Assembly (NCBI RefSeq): GCF_015163075.1
Contig: NZ_JADDXU010000004.1
Span: forward strand, 558,001 to 622,000
Direction: 5' to 3'
Source: Streptomyces justiciae
GTDB taxonomy: Bacteria > Actinomycetota > Actinomycetes > Streptomycetales > Streptomycetaceae
Length of the DNA stretch: 64,000 nucleotides
In this document: piece by piece, positions 47,848 to 56,899 of the stretch
Numbering within the stretch: position 1 is the stretch's first letter
How the letters are laid out: every line of letters begins with the position of its first letter
Notes under the pieces: model-generated
The model's database searches: none
What the model was told of the DNA's origin: nothing
Seen by the model: only the letters and a program-made list of their open reading frames with translations
Position numbers and translations under genes: made by a program

Positions 47848-48731
47848 GTGCTACCGCCCGGCCCGGCTGGATGGAGAAGCCGAAGCCCGCCACCCAGGCC
47901 GCGAAAGTGCTGGCCCTGGTCACCGTCGTACTCCTGGTGTGCGTGCCGTTCCTCGTCATCGTCTCCACCTCCCTCGCCTCGCAGGAGGAGGTCGTCGCCA
48001 ACGGCGGCTGGGTGCTGTGGCCGACCAGCCCCACGCTCCAGGCCTACCGGGACATCCTCGACGGCGGCATCGTCACCCACGCCCTCGGCGTCAGTGCCGG
48101 CGTGACCGTCGTCGGCACCCTGCTCAGCCTCGCCTGCACCGTCACCCTCGCCTACGCCCTCGCCCGCCCCGGCGTCCTCGGCGGCCGGCCCGCACTGCTG
48201 CTGATCCTGTTCACGTTCCTCTTCCCGCCCGGCATGATCCCCAACTTCCTGCTGGTCAAGGAGCTCGGCCTGCTGGACAGTTACGCCTCGCTGATCCTCC
48301 CGGTGCTGATCAACGTGTTCAACCTGGTGGTCCTGCGCGGCTTCTTCCAGGGCATCCCCGAGGAGCTGTACGAGGCCGCCCGCCTCGACGGCGCCGGGGA
48401 CCTGCGGGTGCTGTGCACCATCGTCCTGCCGCTGTCCAAGGCCGCGCTGGCCGTCGTAGGACTCTTCTACGCGGTGGCCTACTGGAACTCCTGGTTCTAC
48501 GCCTCCCTCTACCTGGAGAGCGACCACTGGCCGCTCCAGCAGGTGCTGCGCACGTACGTCATCTCCGGCGTCAGCATGACCGACACCACCCTCGGCGACG
48601 GCGCGGTCAACGCCCCCCAGACGATCCAGATGGCCGTCCTGGTGATCGCCACCGTACCGATCCTGCTGGTCTACCCCTTCCTGCAGAAGTACTTCACCAA
48701 GGGCGTGCTGACCGGCGCCATCAAGAGCTGA
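47844..48731 (+). CDS. Carbohydrate ABC transporter permease, YtcP type
   Basis: The 295-residue protein has six membrane helices and the EAA loop EELYEAARLDGAGDLRVLCTIVLPLSKAA. It is the partner of the upstream permease, coupled by GTGA overlap. It ends with the usual KYFTKGVLTGAIKS, which marks the YtcP/LplC group. Confidence 0.93.
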   Translation: MSATARPGWMEKPKPATQAAKVLALVTVVLLVCVPFLVIVSTSLASQEEVVANGGWVLWPTSPTLQAYRDILDGGIVTHALGVSAGVTVVGTLLSLACTVTLAYALARPGVLGGRPALLLILFTFLFPPGMIPNFLLVKELGLLDSYASLILPVLINVFNLVVLRGFFQGIPEELYEAARLDGAGDLRVLCTIVLPLSKAALAVVGLFYAVAYWNSWFYASLYLESDHWPLQQVLRTYVISGVSMTDTTLGDGAVNAPQTIQMAVLVIATVPILLVYPFLQKYFTKGVLTGAIKS

Positions 48732-48808
48732 GCGCGGACGCCGCCCGCAGCGAGGCCGCCGGCCTCCCGATCCCCTTTCACGAGCCGCACACCGAAAGGC
48801 ACTTCGCC

Positions 48809-50458
48809 ATGTCCCACGTCTCCCGGCGCACCGTCCTGCGCTCCGCCGTGACGGCCGGAGCCGCCCTGTCCGTGCCCGGACTGCTGACCGCCTGCTCCAC
48901 CGCCTCCGGCGACAACGACGTCTCCAACACCGGCAAGAAGCTCGCCCCGTGGCCGACGTACAAGCCCGCCGCCGCGGCCAAGCCGGACCTCGCCGCCACC
49001 ACCGAGGGCGTGCAGCCCGGCTACACCTCCTACCCGGCGTCCCTGACCACCTCGGTCGCCCGCACCCCGGGCGACGGCTCCACCATCAAGGTCATGTCGG
49101 TCAGCTTCGGCACCCCGCCCAAGGCGGAGGCGCAGAACCAGTACTGGAAGGCGGTCGAGAAGGCCCTCGGCGTCAAGATCGAGTACACGGTCATCCCGCA
49201 GACCGACTACCAGAAGAAGATGGCCACCGTGATGGCCGGCGACCCCGACTCCCTGCCCGACATCATCAACATGTTCGCCGGCTACACCCTGCCCCGCGAA
49301 GCCCAGTTCGTGCAGAAGCTCGGCGAGGACCTCACCCCGCACCTGTCCGGCGACGCCGTCACCGACTACCCCAACCTCGCCAACCTCCCCACCCACGCCT
49401 GGCACGACATGGGCCGCATCGGCGGTCGCATCTACGGCATCCCCCTGGAACGGCCCGTCCCCGGCTCCACCCTGTACCTCAACCAGACCATGTTCACCGA
49501 CGCGGGCATGAAAGACGGCTGGACCTCCGAGGACTTCGCGGCGGTGGCGAAGAAGGCCAGTGCGGGCAAGAAGTACGCGCTGGGCGCCGCGACCGGCTCG
49601 ATGTTCGGCAACGCCGTGCACAACGCCGCCCACAACGCCCCCAACGGCTGGTCCGTCGACTCCCGGGGCACCTTCCACGCCGCCTGCACCGACGAGCGCT
49701 GGAAGGCGGCCGTCGCCTTCCAGGCCCAGCTGCGCAAGAACGGCTCCTACCACCCCGACGCCACCTCCCTGTCCACCCCCGACCTGCAGACCCTCTTCCT
49801 CAACGGCACGGTCGGCTCCCTGCAGAACGGCTTCGGCGCCTACACGACCCTGTTCGCCGACGCCGAGGGCCTGATCACGCCCGCGCTTGCGCTGCCGTAC
49901 AGCGTCGACGGCACCCCCGGCGGCGTCGTCGGCGCCCGCCGCTCCTTCGGGTACACCATCCTCAAGAAGGCCAAGAAGGAACGCATCCAACTGCTGCTCC
50001 GCGTCCTGGACTACCTCGCCGCCCCCTTCGGCACCAAGGAGTACGAACTCCTCCACTACGGCGTCGAAGGCGTCCACTTCACCCGCGGCAAGGACGGCTC
50101 CCCGCAGGCGACCAAGCTCGGCGAGGTGGAGAACATCACCAACCTGCCCTTCCGCTACCTCGCCGAGGGCCCCCAGGTGCTGTTCGTGCCCGGCATGCCC
50201 GAGGTGGTGCGGACCCTGCACGCCTGGCAGCAGAAGGTCGTCCCCGTCGCCATCCGCAACCCCGCCTTCGGCCTGCAGTCGCCGACCAACACCGCCCAGG
50301 GCGCCACCCTCGACGCCCTGCTCAACGACACCGTCACCGCGGTCGTCGCCGGCCGCTCCCCGCTGTCCGAACTCGACTCCGTGGTCAAGAACTGGCGCTC
50401 GCGCGGAGGCGACAAGATGGCCGAGGAATACGCCGCGGAACACGCCCAGAACGCATGA
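48809..50458 (+). CDS. ABC transporter extracellular solute-binding lipoprotein
   Basis: The 549-residue protein has a Tat-lipoprotein signal: SRRTVLRSAVTAGAALSVPG followed by the lipobox LTAC with Cys near residue 29. The mature protein has the cluster-D-type binding fold of LplA/YtcQ proteins (about 550 residues), which take large oligosaccharides. ATG 48809 has GAAAGG upstream. A small stem GAGGCC-GCC-GGCCTC (48752-48766) lies between the permease stop and this gene; such hairpins often raise binding-protein levels. Likely ligand: unsaturated rhamnogalacturonan pieces (inference). Confidence 0.9.
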   Translation: MSHVSRRTVLRSAVTAGAALSVPGLLTACSTASGDNDVSNTGKKLAPWPTYKPAAAAKPDLAATTEGVQPGYTSYPASLTTSVARTPGDGSTIKVMSVSFGTPPKAEAQNQYWKAVEKALGVKIEYTVIPQTDYQKKMATVMAGDPDSLPDIINMFAGYTLPREAQFVQKLGEDLTPHLSGDAVTDYPNLANLPTHAWHDMGRIGGRIYGIPLERPVPGSTLYLNQTMFTDAGMKDGWTSEDFAAVAKKASAGKKYALGAATGSMFGNAVHNAAHNAPNGWSVDSRGTFHAACTDERWKAAVAFQAQLRKNGSYHPDATSLSTPDLQTLFLNGTVGSLQNGFGAYTTLFADAEGLITPALALPYSVDGTPGGVVGARRSFGYTILKKAKKERIQLLLRVLDYLAAPFGTKEYELLHYGVEGVHFTRGKDGSPQATKLGEVENITNLPFRYLAEGPQVLFVPGMPEVVRTLHAWQQKVVPVAIRNPAFGLQSPTNTAQGATLDALLNDTVTAVVAGRSPLSELDSVVKNWRSRGGDKMAEEYAAEHAQNA

Positions 50459-50514
50459 CCCGCGCGAGCGCACCCCACCGATCCATCGCTCTCGTGTGAA
50501 GAAAGGCGGTCCAG

Positions 50515-51576
50515 ATGCCACGCGTCACGATCCGGGACGTGGCCGAGCGGGCCGGCGTGTCCATGGCCACGGTGTCGCGGGTGCTCACCGGCAACTACCC
50601 CGTGCCGCACACCACCCGGGCCAAGGTCCTGCGGGCGGCCCGCGCCCTCGACTACGTCGCCAACCCGCACGCCCGCGCCCTGGTCGGTGCCGGCCGCAAG
50701 ACGGTCGCCGTCGTCCTGCGCCAGGTCACCAGCCCGTTCTACGCCCATGTCGCCGAAGGCGTCGAAGCGGAGGCATCGGCCCACGGCTGGCTCTGCATGG
50801 TCGGCACCACCGGCGGCGACCCCCAGCGGGAACTGGACTTCGTGCAGCTCATGCGGGAAGAGGGCACCCGCGTGGTGATCCTGGTGGGCGGCGTGGTGGA
50901 GGACGACGCCTACCGGCAGCGGATCGCCCGCTACGCCCACGCCCTCGACGCGGCCGGCGCCCGCCTCGTGCTGTGCGGGCGTCCCTCACCGGACCCCGAA
51001 CTCCCGGTGCAGGTCGTCATGTTCGACAACGAGGCCGGAGCGCACGCCATGACCGGCCATCTGCTGTCCGCCGGGCACCGGCGCATCGTGTTCCTCGGCG
51101 GCCTGCCCGGCAACACCGCCCTGGACGCCCGGGTCCGCGGCTATCGCGCCGCCCTCGCCGAACACGGCCTGCCACCGGAGGCGGGACACGTCGTCGACTG
51201 CGGACTGGGCCGCGCGGCCGGCCGCCGCGCCATGGCCGAACTACTCGCCCGGCGCCGGGACTTCACCGCCGTCTTCGCCGGCGACGACATGGTCGCCGCC
51301 GGCGCGCTGCGCGCCATCGCCGAGGCCGGGCTGCGCGTGCCCGACGACATCTCCGTCGCCGGGTACAACGACATCCCCCTCGCCGAGGACTTCGACCCGC
51401 CCCTGACCACCGTCCGCACCCCCGCCGAGGAACTCGGCCGCGCCGGCATGCGCCTGGCGCTGCGCGGCCCCGAGGACACCGACGGCGCCCCCCTCGTGCT
51501 GGGCTCCCACATCGTCGTACGGGACAGCGTGGCCGCACCGCGACGACCTGCCGACGACGAAGCGAGGACGCGCTGA
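50515..51576 (+). CDS. LacI family transcriptional regulator
   Basis: The 353-residue protein opens with a LacI helix-turn-helix and hinge: VTIRDVAERAGVSMATVSRVLTGN and ARALVGAGRKTVAVVL. The type I periplasmic-binding effector domain spans about 60-345 (including GYNDIPLAEDFDPPLTTVRTP). ATG 50515 has GAAAGGCGG upstream. It is encoded in the ABC operon and is the best candidate to bind the two TGAAAACGTTTTAA elements. Confidence 0.93.
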   Translation: MPRVTIRDVAERAGVSMATVSRVLTGNYPVPHTTRAKVLRAARALDYVANPHARALVGAGRKTVAVVLRQVTSPFYAHVAEGVEAEASAHGWLCMVGTTGGDPQRELDFVQLMREEGTRVVILVGGVVEDDAYRQRIARYAHALDAAGARLVLCGRPSPDPELPVQVVMFDNEAGAHAMTGHLLSAGHRRIVFLGGLPGNTALDARVRGYRAALAEHGLPPEAGHVVDCGLGRAAGRRAMAELLARRRDFTAVFAGDDMVAAGALRAIAEAGLRVPDDISVAGYNDIPLAEDFDPPLTTVRTPAEELGRAGMRLALRGPEDTDGAPLVLGSHIVVRDSVAAPRRPADDEARTR

Positions 51577-51631
51577 GACGACGAGCAGTCCGCGCCGCCG
51601 ACCCACCGACCAACGGAGGAATCGCCCCCGT

Positions 51632-53632
51632 ATGACCGCGCCTTCGGTCACCACGCCCGCCCCGCCGCCCGCGGACCACCGCCTCTCACCTCTCACCGGC
51701 TACACCCGGGCCCACTGGGAAACCGCCGCCGACCACCTCCTCGACGCGCTTCAGCCGTACGCCACCCCAGGCCTGGCCCAGTACCGGCTGCCCGGCCGCA
51801 CCGGCTACTCCGGCGAACAGTCCGACGGCGTCGAGGGCTACGCCCGCTCCTTCCTGCTGGCCGCGTTCCGCATCGCCGGAGCCTCACGCGCGGGGGAGCG
51901 GGAGAAACTAGCCCCGCTCATCGAGCGCTACGCGGCCGGACTCACCGCGGGCACCGATCCACGTCACCCCGAGCACTGGCCCGCCATCAACGACCGGTCG
52001 CAGACCATGGTGGAGGCCGCGTCCGTGGCCATCGCCCTGCACGAGACCCGGCCCTGGCTCTGGGACCAACTCGACGGCCGGATCCGCGGCCGGGTCGTCG
52101 ACTGGCTGACGGACTTCGTGGGCGCCACCGCCAACGACTCCAACTGGCGCCTGTTCCAAGTGGTGGTGGAGGAGTTCCTCGCCTCCGTCGACGCCCCCCA
52201 CAGCCGCGCCGAGATCGACGCGGGGCTCGCCCGCCTCGACGACTGGTACCGCGGCGGCGGCTGGTACACCGACGGCGACGGCCAGAAGTTCGACTACTAC
52301 AACGCCTGGGCCCTGCACCTGTATCCCGTCCTGTGGGCCCGGATCGCCGGCGAACGCGCCGACCCCGCCCTGACGGCCACCCACCGCCGGCGCCTGCGCA
52401 CCTTCCTCGACACACACCAGTACTTCTTCGGCGCCGACGGCGCACCCCTGCACCAAGGCCGCTCCCTGACCTACCGGTACGCCACCACCGCCGCCCTGTG
52501 GGCCGGAGCGCTCACCGACGCCACACCCCTGCCCCCCGGCCGCACCCGCCGCCTGGCCTCCGGCGCGCTCAAGCACTTCACCGACCACGGCGTACCCGGC
52601 CCCGACGGTCTGCTCAGCCTCGGCTGGTACCACCCCTACCTGCCCGTCACCCAGCCCTACTCGGGGCCGGCCTCACCGTACTGGGCGGCCAAGGCGTTCC
52701 TCGGCCTGCTGCTGCCCGACACCCATCCCGTGTGGACGGCGATCGAGGAGCCGGGACCGGTCGAGACCCGCGACACGGTGCTGGCCCTGCCCGGCCCCGG
52801 CTGGCTGCTGCACAGCACGGCCGCGGACGGGATCGTCCGCCTGGTCAACCACGGCAGCGACCGCCAGGCACCCGCCCCCGCGACACCGTCCCCGAGCCCC
52901 CACTACTCCCGGCTCGCCTACTCCACCGCGACCGCCCCGCAGACCCCGCCCGACGACCACGCCACCACGGTCGACCACCACATCACGGTCCTCGACGCCG
53001 CCGCCGAATCACGACGGCAACGGATACACCGCCTGGCTACGGCAGACGGCGGGCTGGCCGCCTCCTGGTACACCGACGACGGCACCGCCCCCGGGGCGGC
53101 CGCGACCATCGCCACGATCAGCGCCGTCCACCGCGCCTGGGAGATCCGCGTCCACCTGGTCCACGCCGAGGCCGGCGCCACGGTCCGCGAGACCGGTTGG
53201 TCACTCGCCTACGACGACACGCCCTGCACCGTCGAGGCGGGCCCCGGCTGGGTCGTCGCCCGCCGCGCCGACGGCCTGACCTCGGCGCTGGCCGGCCGGC
53301 TCGGCTGGGACGGACCGGCGGTGCCGCGCGACGGCATCGTTGTCCAGGCGACGGGACTCAACGCCTACGGGCAGCACTCCGCCACCCCGGCACTCGTCCT
53401 CCCGCACCATCCTGGCGGCACCCTGCTCCTGGCCACGCTCGTCGTCCTCACCCGAGACCCCCAACTCACCGATGACACACACCTGCTGTGCCACGGCGCC
53501 CGAGTGCGAACCTCGCCGGACGGCGGGATGGACCTCCGCTTCCCGGACGGCCACCGGGTGCGGGTGGACCCGGAGTTGATGACAGCGGCACGTGAACGCG
53601 TGGAATCCGGTGAGCCACGATGTCGCCTCTGA
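51632..53632 (+). CDS. DUF2264 domain protein (probable cytoplasmic glycoside hydrolase)
   Basis: The 666-residue protein has the DUF2264 (alpha/alpha) barrel (about 20-370): EQSDGVEGYARSFLLAAFRIAG, NDSNWRLFQVVVEEFL, YRGGGWYTDGDGQKFDYYNAWALHLYP and PYWAAKAFLGL. A beta-rich C-terminal part follows (about 380-640). Some members are, as I recall, placed in GH154 (beta-glucuronidase). It has no signal peptide, so it likely acts on imported oligosaccharides. ATG 51632 follows the LacI gene by 55 bp with GGAGGA upstream. Confidence 0.87.
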   Translation: MTAPSVTTPAPPPADHRLSPLTGYTRAHWETAADHLLDALQPYATPGLAQYRLPGRTGYSGEQSDGVEGYARSFLLAAFRIAGASRAGEREKLAPLIERYAAGLTAGTDPRHPEHWPAINDRSQTMVEAASVAIALHETRPWLWDQLDGRIRGRVVDWLTDFVGATANDSNWRLFQVVVEEFLASVDAPHSRAEIDAGLARLDDWYRGGGWYTDGDGQKFDYYNAWALHLYPVLWARIAGERADPALTATHRRRLRTFLDTHQYFFGADGAPLHQGRSLTYRYATTAALWAGALTDATPLPPGRTRRLASGALKHFTDHGVPGPDGLLSLGWYHPYLPVTQPYSGPASPYWAAKAFLGLLLPDTHPVWTAIEEPGPVETRDTVLALPGPGWLLHSTAADGIVRLVNHGSDRQAPAPATPSPSPHYSRLAYSTATAPQTPPDDHATTVDHHITVLDAAAESRRQRIHRLATADGGLAASWYTDDGTAPGAAATIATISAVHRAWEIRVHLVHAEAGATVRETGWSLAYDDTPCTVEAGPGWVVARRADGLTSALAGRLGWDGPAVPRDGIVVQATGLNAYGQHSATPALVLPHHPGGTLLLATLVVLTRDPQLTDDTHLLCHGARVRTSPDGGMDLRFPDGHRVRVDPELMTAARERVESGEPRCRL

Positions 53633-53684
53633 GCCTCCGCTGCGGTCGCGTCATCGGACTTGGCCGACGCGAGGAACATCTTCA

Positions 53685-54419
53685 GTCGTCGCAGGCGCTC
53701 GCCCGCCCCGAGCTGTACCCACCCTGCTCGCGGACATCGGCCCGCACTTCGTCATCGCCGCCAACGGGGCCGCCGTGTACGCCCCCGACGGCACCACGCT
53801 GCGGACCCGGCCGATCCCGCCCGCCGACGGGGCCGAACTGGTGGCACGGGTGCGGAGAGCGGTGCCCGGCGTGTCCTTCGCCTTCGAGTACGACCACGAC
53901 TTCGGGCACGAACCGGCCTACCCGAGCTGGTCGTACGCCGAGGACAGCGTCGACCTGATCGGCTCGGCCGAGGAACTCCTGTTCCGGCCGCCGAGCCGCC
54001 CGGTACTGAAGGTCCTCGCCCACCACCGGACGCTGCCCCTCGACGTCTTCCACGACCAGGCACGGCACGCAGCAGGCGACCACGCCGAGACCACGCACTC
54101 CACAGGACTGTCCCTGGTGGAGTTCAGCGCGCCCGGCGTCACCAAGGCAAGCACCCTGACCGCGTGGAGCACCGAACTCGGCATCCGCGGAGACGAGATC
54201 GCCGCCTTCGGGGACATGCCCAACGACCTGCCCATGCTCCGAGCGGTCGGCATGCCCTACGCCATGGCCAACGCGCACCCGGCCGTGCTGGCGGCCACGC
54301 GACTCCGTGCCGCGTCGAATGACGCCGACGGCGTCGCACGCCGACTCGAAGAGTTCGTCGCCGCCGCACACGGGCCGGCCACCTCGAGTGGCCGTCGTCG
54401 GCCTCCGCTGGAGGCGTGA
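53685..54419 (+). pseudogene. 5'-truncated HAD (Cof-type) phosphatase
   Basis: The frame matches a Cof-type HAD phosphatase from the end of motif II onward: GARPPRAVPTLLADIGPHFVIAANGAAVY, a cap domain, LKVLAHH, SLVEFSAPGVTKASTL (Lys of motif III) and FGDMPNDLPML (motif IV). The N-terminal strand with the DxD nucleophile (normally about 35 residues) is missing: upstream sequence in this frame (open from 53592) is unrelated and overlaps the DUF2264 gene. Without DxD the protein cannot act as a phosphatase. It looks like a deletion joined the DUF2264 end to the HAD body. Confidence 0.75.
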
Positions 54420-54457
54420 ACGCCGTACCGCAGCAAGAGAGTTCGTCCTCGGCTGTG

Positions 54458-55111
54458 TCAGGGGGTGAAGATCTGCTCGAGGCTGTCGATGGCACCGTCC
54501 GCACCCACGTGGTACTGGAAGACCAGTCCGCTGTCGGGGTGCGCCTCCAGCCAGTCCAGGAACTCCTGGACGCCGATGTGCTGGTTCTCGGTGCTGGTCA
54601 CGATGGGGTTGGTGACGGTGATGTACGCGGCCTGGTCCAGCGGCAGATAGGTTTCCTTGCCGACCGTCTCGAACGGGGCGCCGTCGGAATCGGGGGTGCC
54701 GCAGCCCCAGTTGCCGTGCCGGAAGATCAGGCTCAGGGAGCCGCCTTCGGGTGTGTAGCGGTAGACGGCGATCTCGTCCGGTGAGATGGGCATCTTGTGG
54801 TCGCAGCCGTCGTCTTCGGCACTGGCGGCGGCGTTCGGCGAGCCGGCGATCGACGAGGTGGGGGACGCCGGGGGAGGGGTCGCCTTGGAGGCGGGCGGTG
54901 TCGAGACCTTCCCGGCGGGCACGGCGGTGGCGGGTGCGGTCGCCTCGGTGCCGTTCCCGGCCTTGGCCGGCGAGGCAGCGGCGGCCGTTGTCGTAGGGGC
55001 TGCATCCGGGGAGTCGGAGGAGCAGGCGGTGAGCGCCAGGACGCCGGCCGCGCATGCGCTGAGCGCGAGCGTCCGGAGCGCGATCTGTCTGCGGCGATGC
55101 GTGACCTTCAT
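54458..55111 (-). CDS. Lipoprotein of unknown function
   Basis: The 217-residue protein has a lipobox LTAC (Cys near residue 30) and an Ala/Pro/Thr-rich linker (about 32-95). The folded C-terminal domain has CDHKMPISPDEIAVYRYTP, two cysteines likely forming a disulfide, LPLDQAAYITVTNPIVT and EFLDWLEAHPDSGLVFQYH. I do not recognise the domain. ATG 55111. It converges on the truncated HAD gene. Confidence 0.75.
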   Translation of the reverse strand: MKVTHRRRQIALRTLALSACAAGVLALTACSSDSPDAAPTTTAAAASPAKAGNGTEATAPATAVPAGKVSTPPASKATPPPASPTSSIAGSPNAAASAEDDGCDHKMPISPDEIAVYRYTPEGGSLSLIFRHGNWGCGTPDSDGAPFETVGKETYLPLDQAAYITVTNPIVTSTENQHIGVQEFLDWLEAHPDSGLVFQYHVGADGAIDSLEQIFTP

Positions 55112-55305
55112 GATGTCCCCCGAGGGTGGTTGCCGCGGCCACCTGTGCGGCCGCGTGAGCTGGAGAGACCATATTCAGCCACGTCGTGGCGTATTCGATC
55201 ACCCTGGCGCCGTCTGTTGCGAATCGGTGACCGGCACCGCGCAATCTCGTGAGACTGGCGGCAGGTCGGGGCGCGGAGCATGCGCACGGGCCGAGCGTGT
55301 TTGCC

Positions 55306-55761
55306 ATGGGCGTGGGCGGCAACGCGCAATACATGAACCAATCGAACAGCGACACGAATCGAGATTCCAAGGCCGGGCAGACCCCTTCCGCCAAGGCCCG
55401 GCGCGCCACGGCGAAGGCGACCGCTCCCGCGTCAAAGGCGGCAGACAAGGCAGCCGAGACGGCCGGTGACGCGTCGTCAGCAGCTGTGGATGCGGCAGAA
55501 CGTACGGCCGGGACGGCTACCGCTGTCGTGAACAGCACGGCTGAGCGCGTTCAGGCCGGCCGCCAGGCCGTCATCGACGCTTCGGGACAGGCCGCGACGC
55601 TGGCCAAAACCACGTGGACGTTGATCGCCCATCGCAAGGCGGTCGTCGCCGGTGTGGGTGCGGGTCTGTCGGCGCTGGGCGCCACGTCGTACCTGGCGGG
55701 TCGTCGTGCGGGTCGCCGCACACACGGCCCGATCACCCGCCTGACCGGCGGCCGGATTTGA
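55306..55761 (+). CDS. Ala-rich helical protein with C-terminal membrane segment
   Basis: This 151-residue protein has a hydrophilic N-terminus and a long Ala/Lys/Thr-rich helical stretch (about 25-95; AKARRATAKATAPASKAADKA). A hydrophobic segment AVVAGVGAGLSALGATSYLAG (about 110-130) and a basic tail follow. The pattern looks like a membrane-tethered, LEA- or histone-tail-like protein, but no family is certain. The start is uncertain among 55249, ATG 55306 and ATG 55333, none with a good ribosome binding site. Confidence 0.6.
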   Translation: MGVGGNAQYMNQSNSDTNRDSKAGQTPSAKARRATAKATAPASKAADKAAETAGDASSAAVDAAERTAGTATAVVNSTAERVQAGRQAVIDASGQAATLAKTTWTLIAHRKAVVAGVGAGLSALGATSYLAGRRAGRRTHGPITRLTGGRI

Positions 55762-55996
55762 GGCGAGAGGCGCGCGGTGGGGTGAACCGCGGAGTTGATC
55801 CCACCGCAAGCCTTGCCCCACGGCCAGGTCGTCCGGCGGCCCCAGGGGCAGCCCCGCCAAGGTCTGGACAAGTGGCGGGAGTTCGCGTGGTTGACGCGCG
55901 TAGCCGACCGGCCTCACGCTGAGCGGTGGCTGGTCACGCTGTGGCAGTCGATCCGTTTGTCGGCGCTGTTTCGGGACGTGCGGTCGGGAGGCCGGA

Positions 55997-56731
55997 ATGT
56001 TCGTACGGGTGGCACGTTTGGTTGCCTCGCTTGTCATGATCGCGTCAGGCGTGGTGGTGGGGGTCGGCTTCGGAGCGGGTACCGCCGCGGCGGATGACTG
56101 CTACACCTGGGGTCGCACTCTCTCCCAGGGGACGTCCGGCAGTGATGTGACACAGCTGCAGATACGTGTCGCCGGATGGGTCACCTCCGGTGAGCGGCTG
56201 TCCTACGACGGGCAGTACGGGGCACGCACCGCGGCCGCGGTCGCCAAGTTCCAATCGGCGTACGGTCTGACGGCCGACGGCGTGGCGGGCCCCGCGACCT
56301 ACGCCAAGATCTACGCCCTCCAGGACGCGGACTGCACACCGGTCCACTTCAGCTACGCGGAACTCAACAAATGCAATGCCGACTGGTCGGGCGGCGCGGT
56401 CTCCGCGGCCACGGCGAAGGGCAACGCCCTGAAGACCATGTGGAAACTGGAGGCGATGCGCCACGCGCTGGGCGACGTGCCGATCACGATATCGAGCGGC
56501 TTTCGCTCCTACGCCTGCAACAGCGCGGTCGGGGGATCATCGACGAGCCGCCACCTGTACGGCGACGCGGCCGACCTGACCGGCTCGGTGAGCCTGTGCC
56601 GGCTCGCCCAGCAGGCCCGTACACACGGCTTCTCGGAGATCCTCGGCCCCGGCTACCCGGACCACGACGATCACACGCATGTGGCGCTCGACCCCTCGCC
56701 GTACTGGTCCGCGCCTGCCTGTGGCATCTGA
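55997..56731 (+). CDS. Secreted zinc D-Ala-D-Ala carboxypeptidase-like protein (M15) with peptidoglycan-binding domain
   Basis: The 244-residue protein has a signal peptide (about 1-32, ending TAAAD), a peptidoglycan-binding domain (about 42-105; SGSDVTQLQIRV...YGARTAAAVAKFQSAYGLTADGVAGPATYAKI) and an M15A peptidase domain (about 115-240). The zinc motifs are SRHLYGDAADL and DDHTHVAL. It matches the Streptomyces albus G DD-carboxypeptidase layout and would trim cell-wall stem peptides. ATG 55997. Confidence 0.92.
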   Translation: MFVRVARLVASLVMIASGVVVGVGFGAGTAAADDCYTWGRTLSQGTSGSDVTQLQIRVAGWVTSGERLSYDGQYGARTAAAVAKFQSAYGLTADGVAGPATYAKIYALQDADCTPVHFSYAELNKCNADWSGGAVSAATAKGNALKTMWKLEAMRHALGDVPITISSGFRSYACNSAVGGSSTSRHLYGDAADLTGSVSLCRLAQQARTHGFSEILGPGYPDHDDHTHVALDPSPYWSAPACGI

Positions 56732-56899
56732 CTGAGCGTCGCGCCTGCACCGGGCGTCCGGTCCGTCCGCCCAGTCTCGACATGCCCCGAAGGCCGGGGC
56801 ACGAGATACTGGTGGCTACTCGCAGGGACGACGCTCCCACTCCGCCGCCTCCGAGTCCGTTCGCCCCCGGCACTGCGGCTCGGAGTGGAGGGATCCAAG

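Noticed and set aside
53592..54419. Intact 275-residue HAD hydrolase starting at ATG 53592.
   Set aside because: The first 31 codons overlap the DUF2264 gene in another frame, and the DxD nucleophile motif needed for the family is absent.
55795..55996. Open frame with LDKWREFAWLTRVADRP and ERWLVTLWQSIRL before the M15 gene.
   Set aside because: It looks partly protein-like but overlaps the M15 start region, lacks a ribosome binding site and matches no family I know; at most a fragment.
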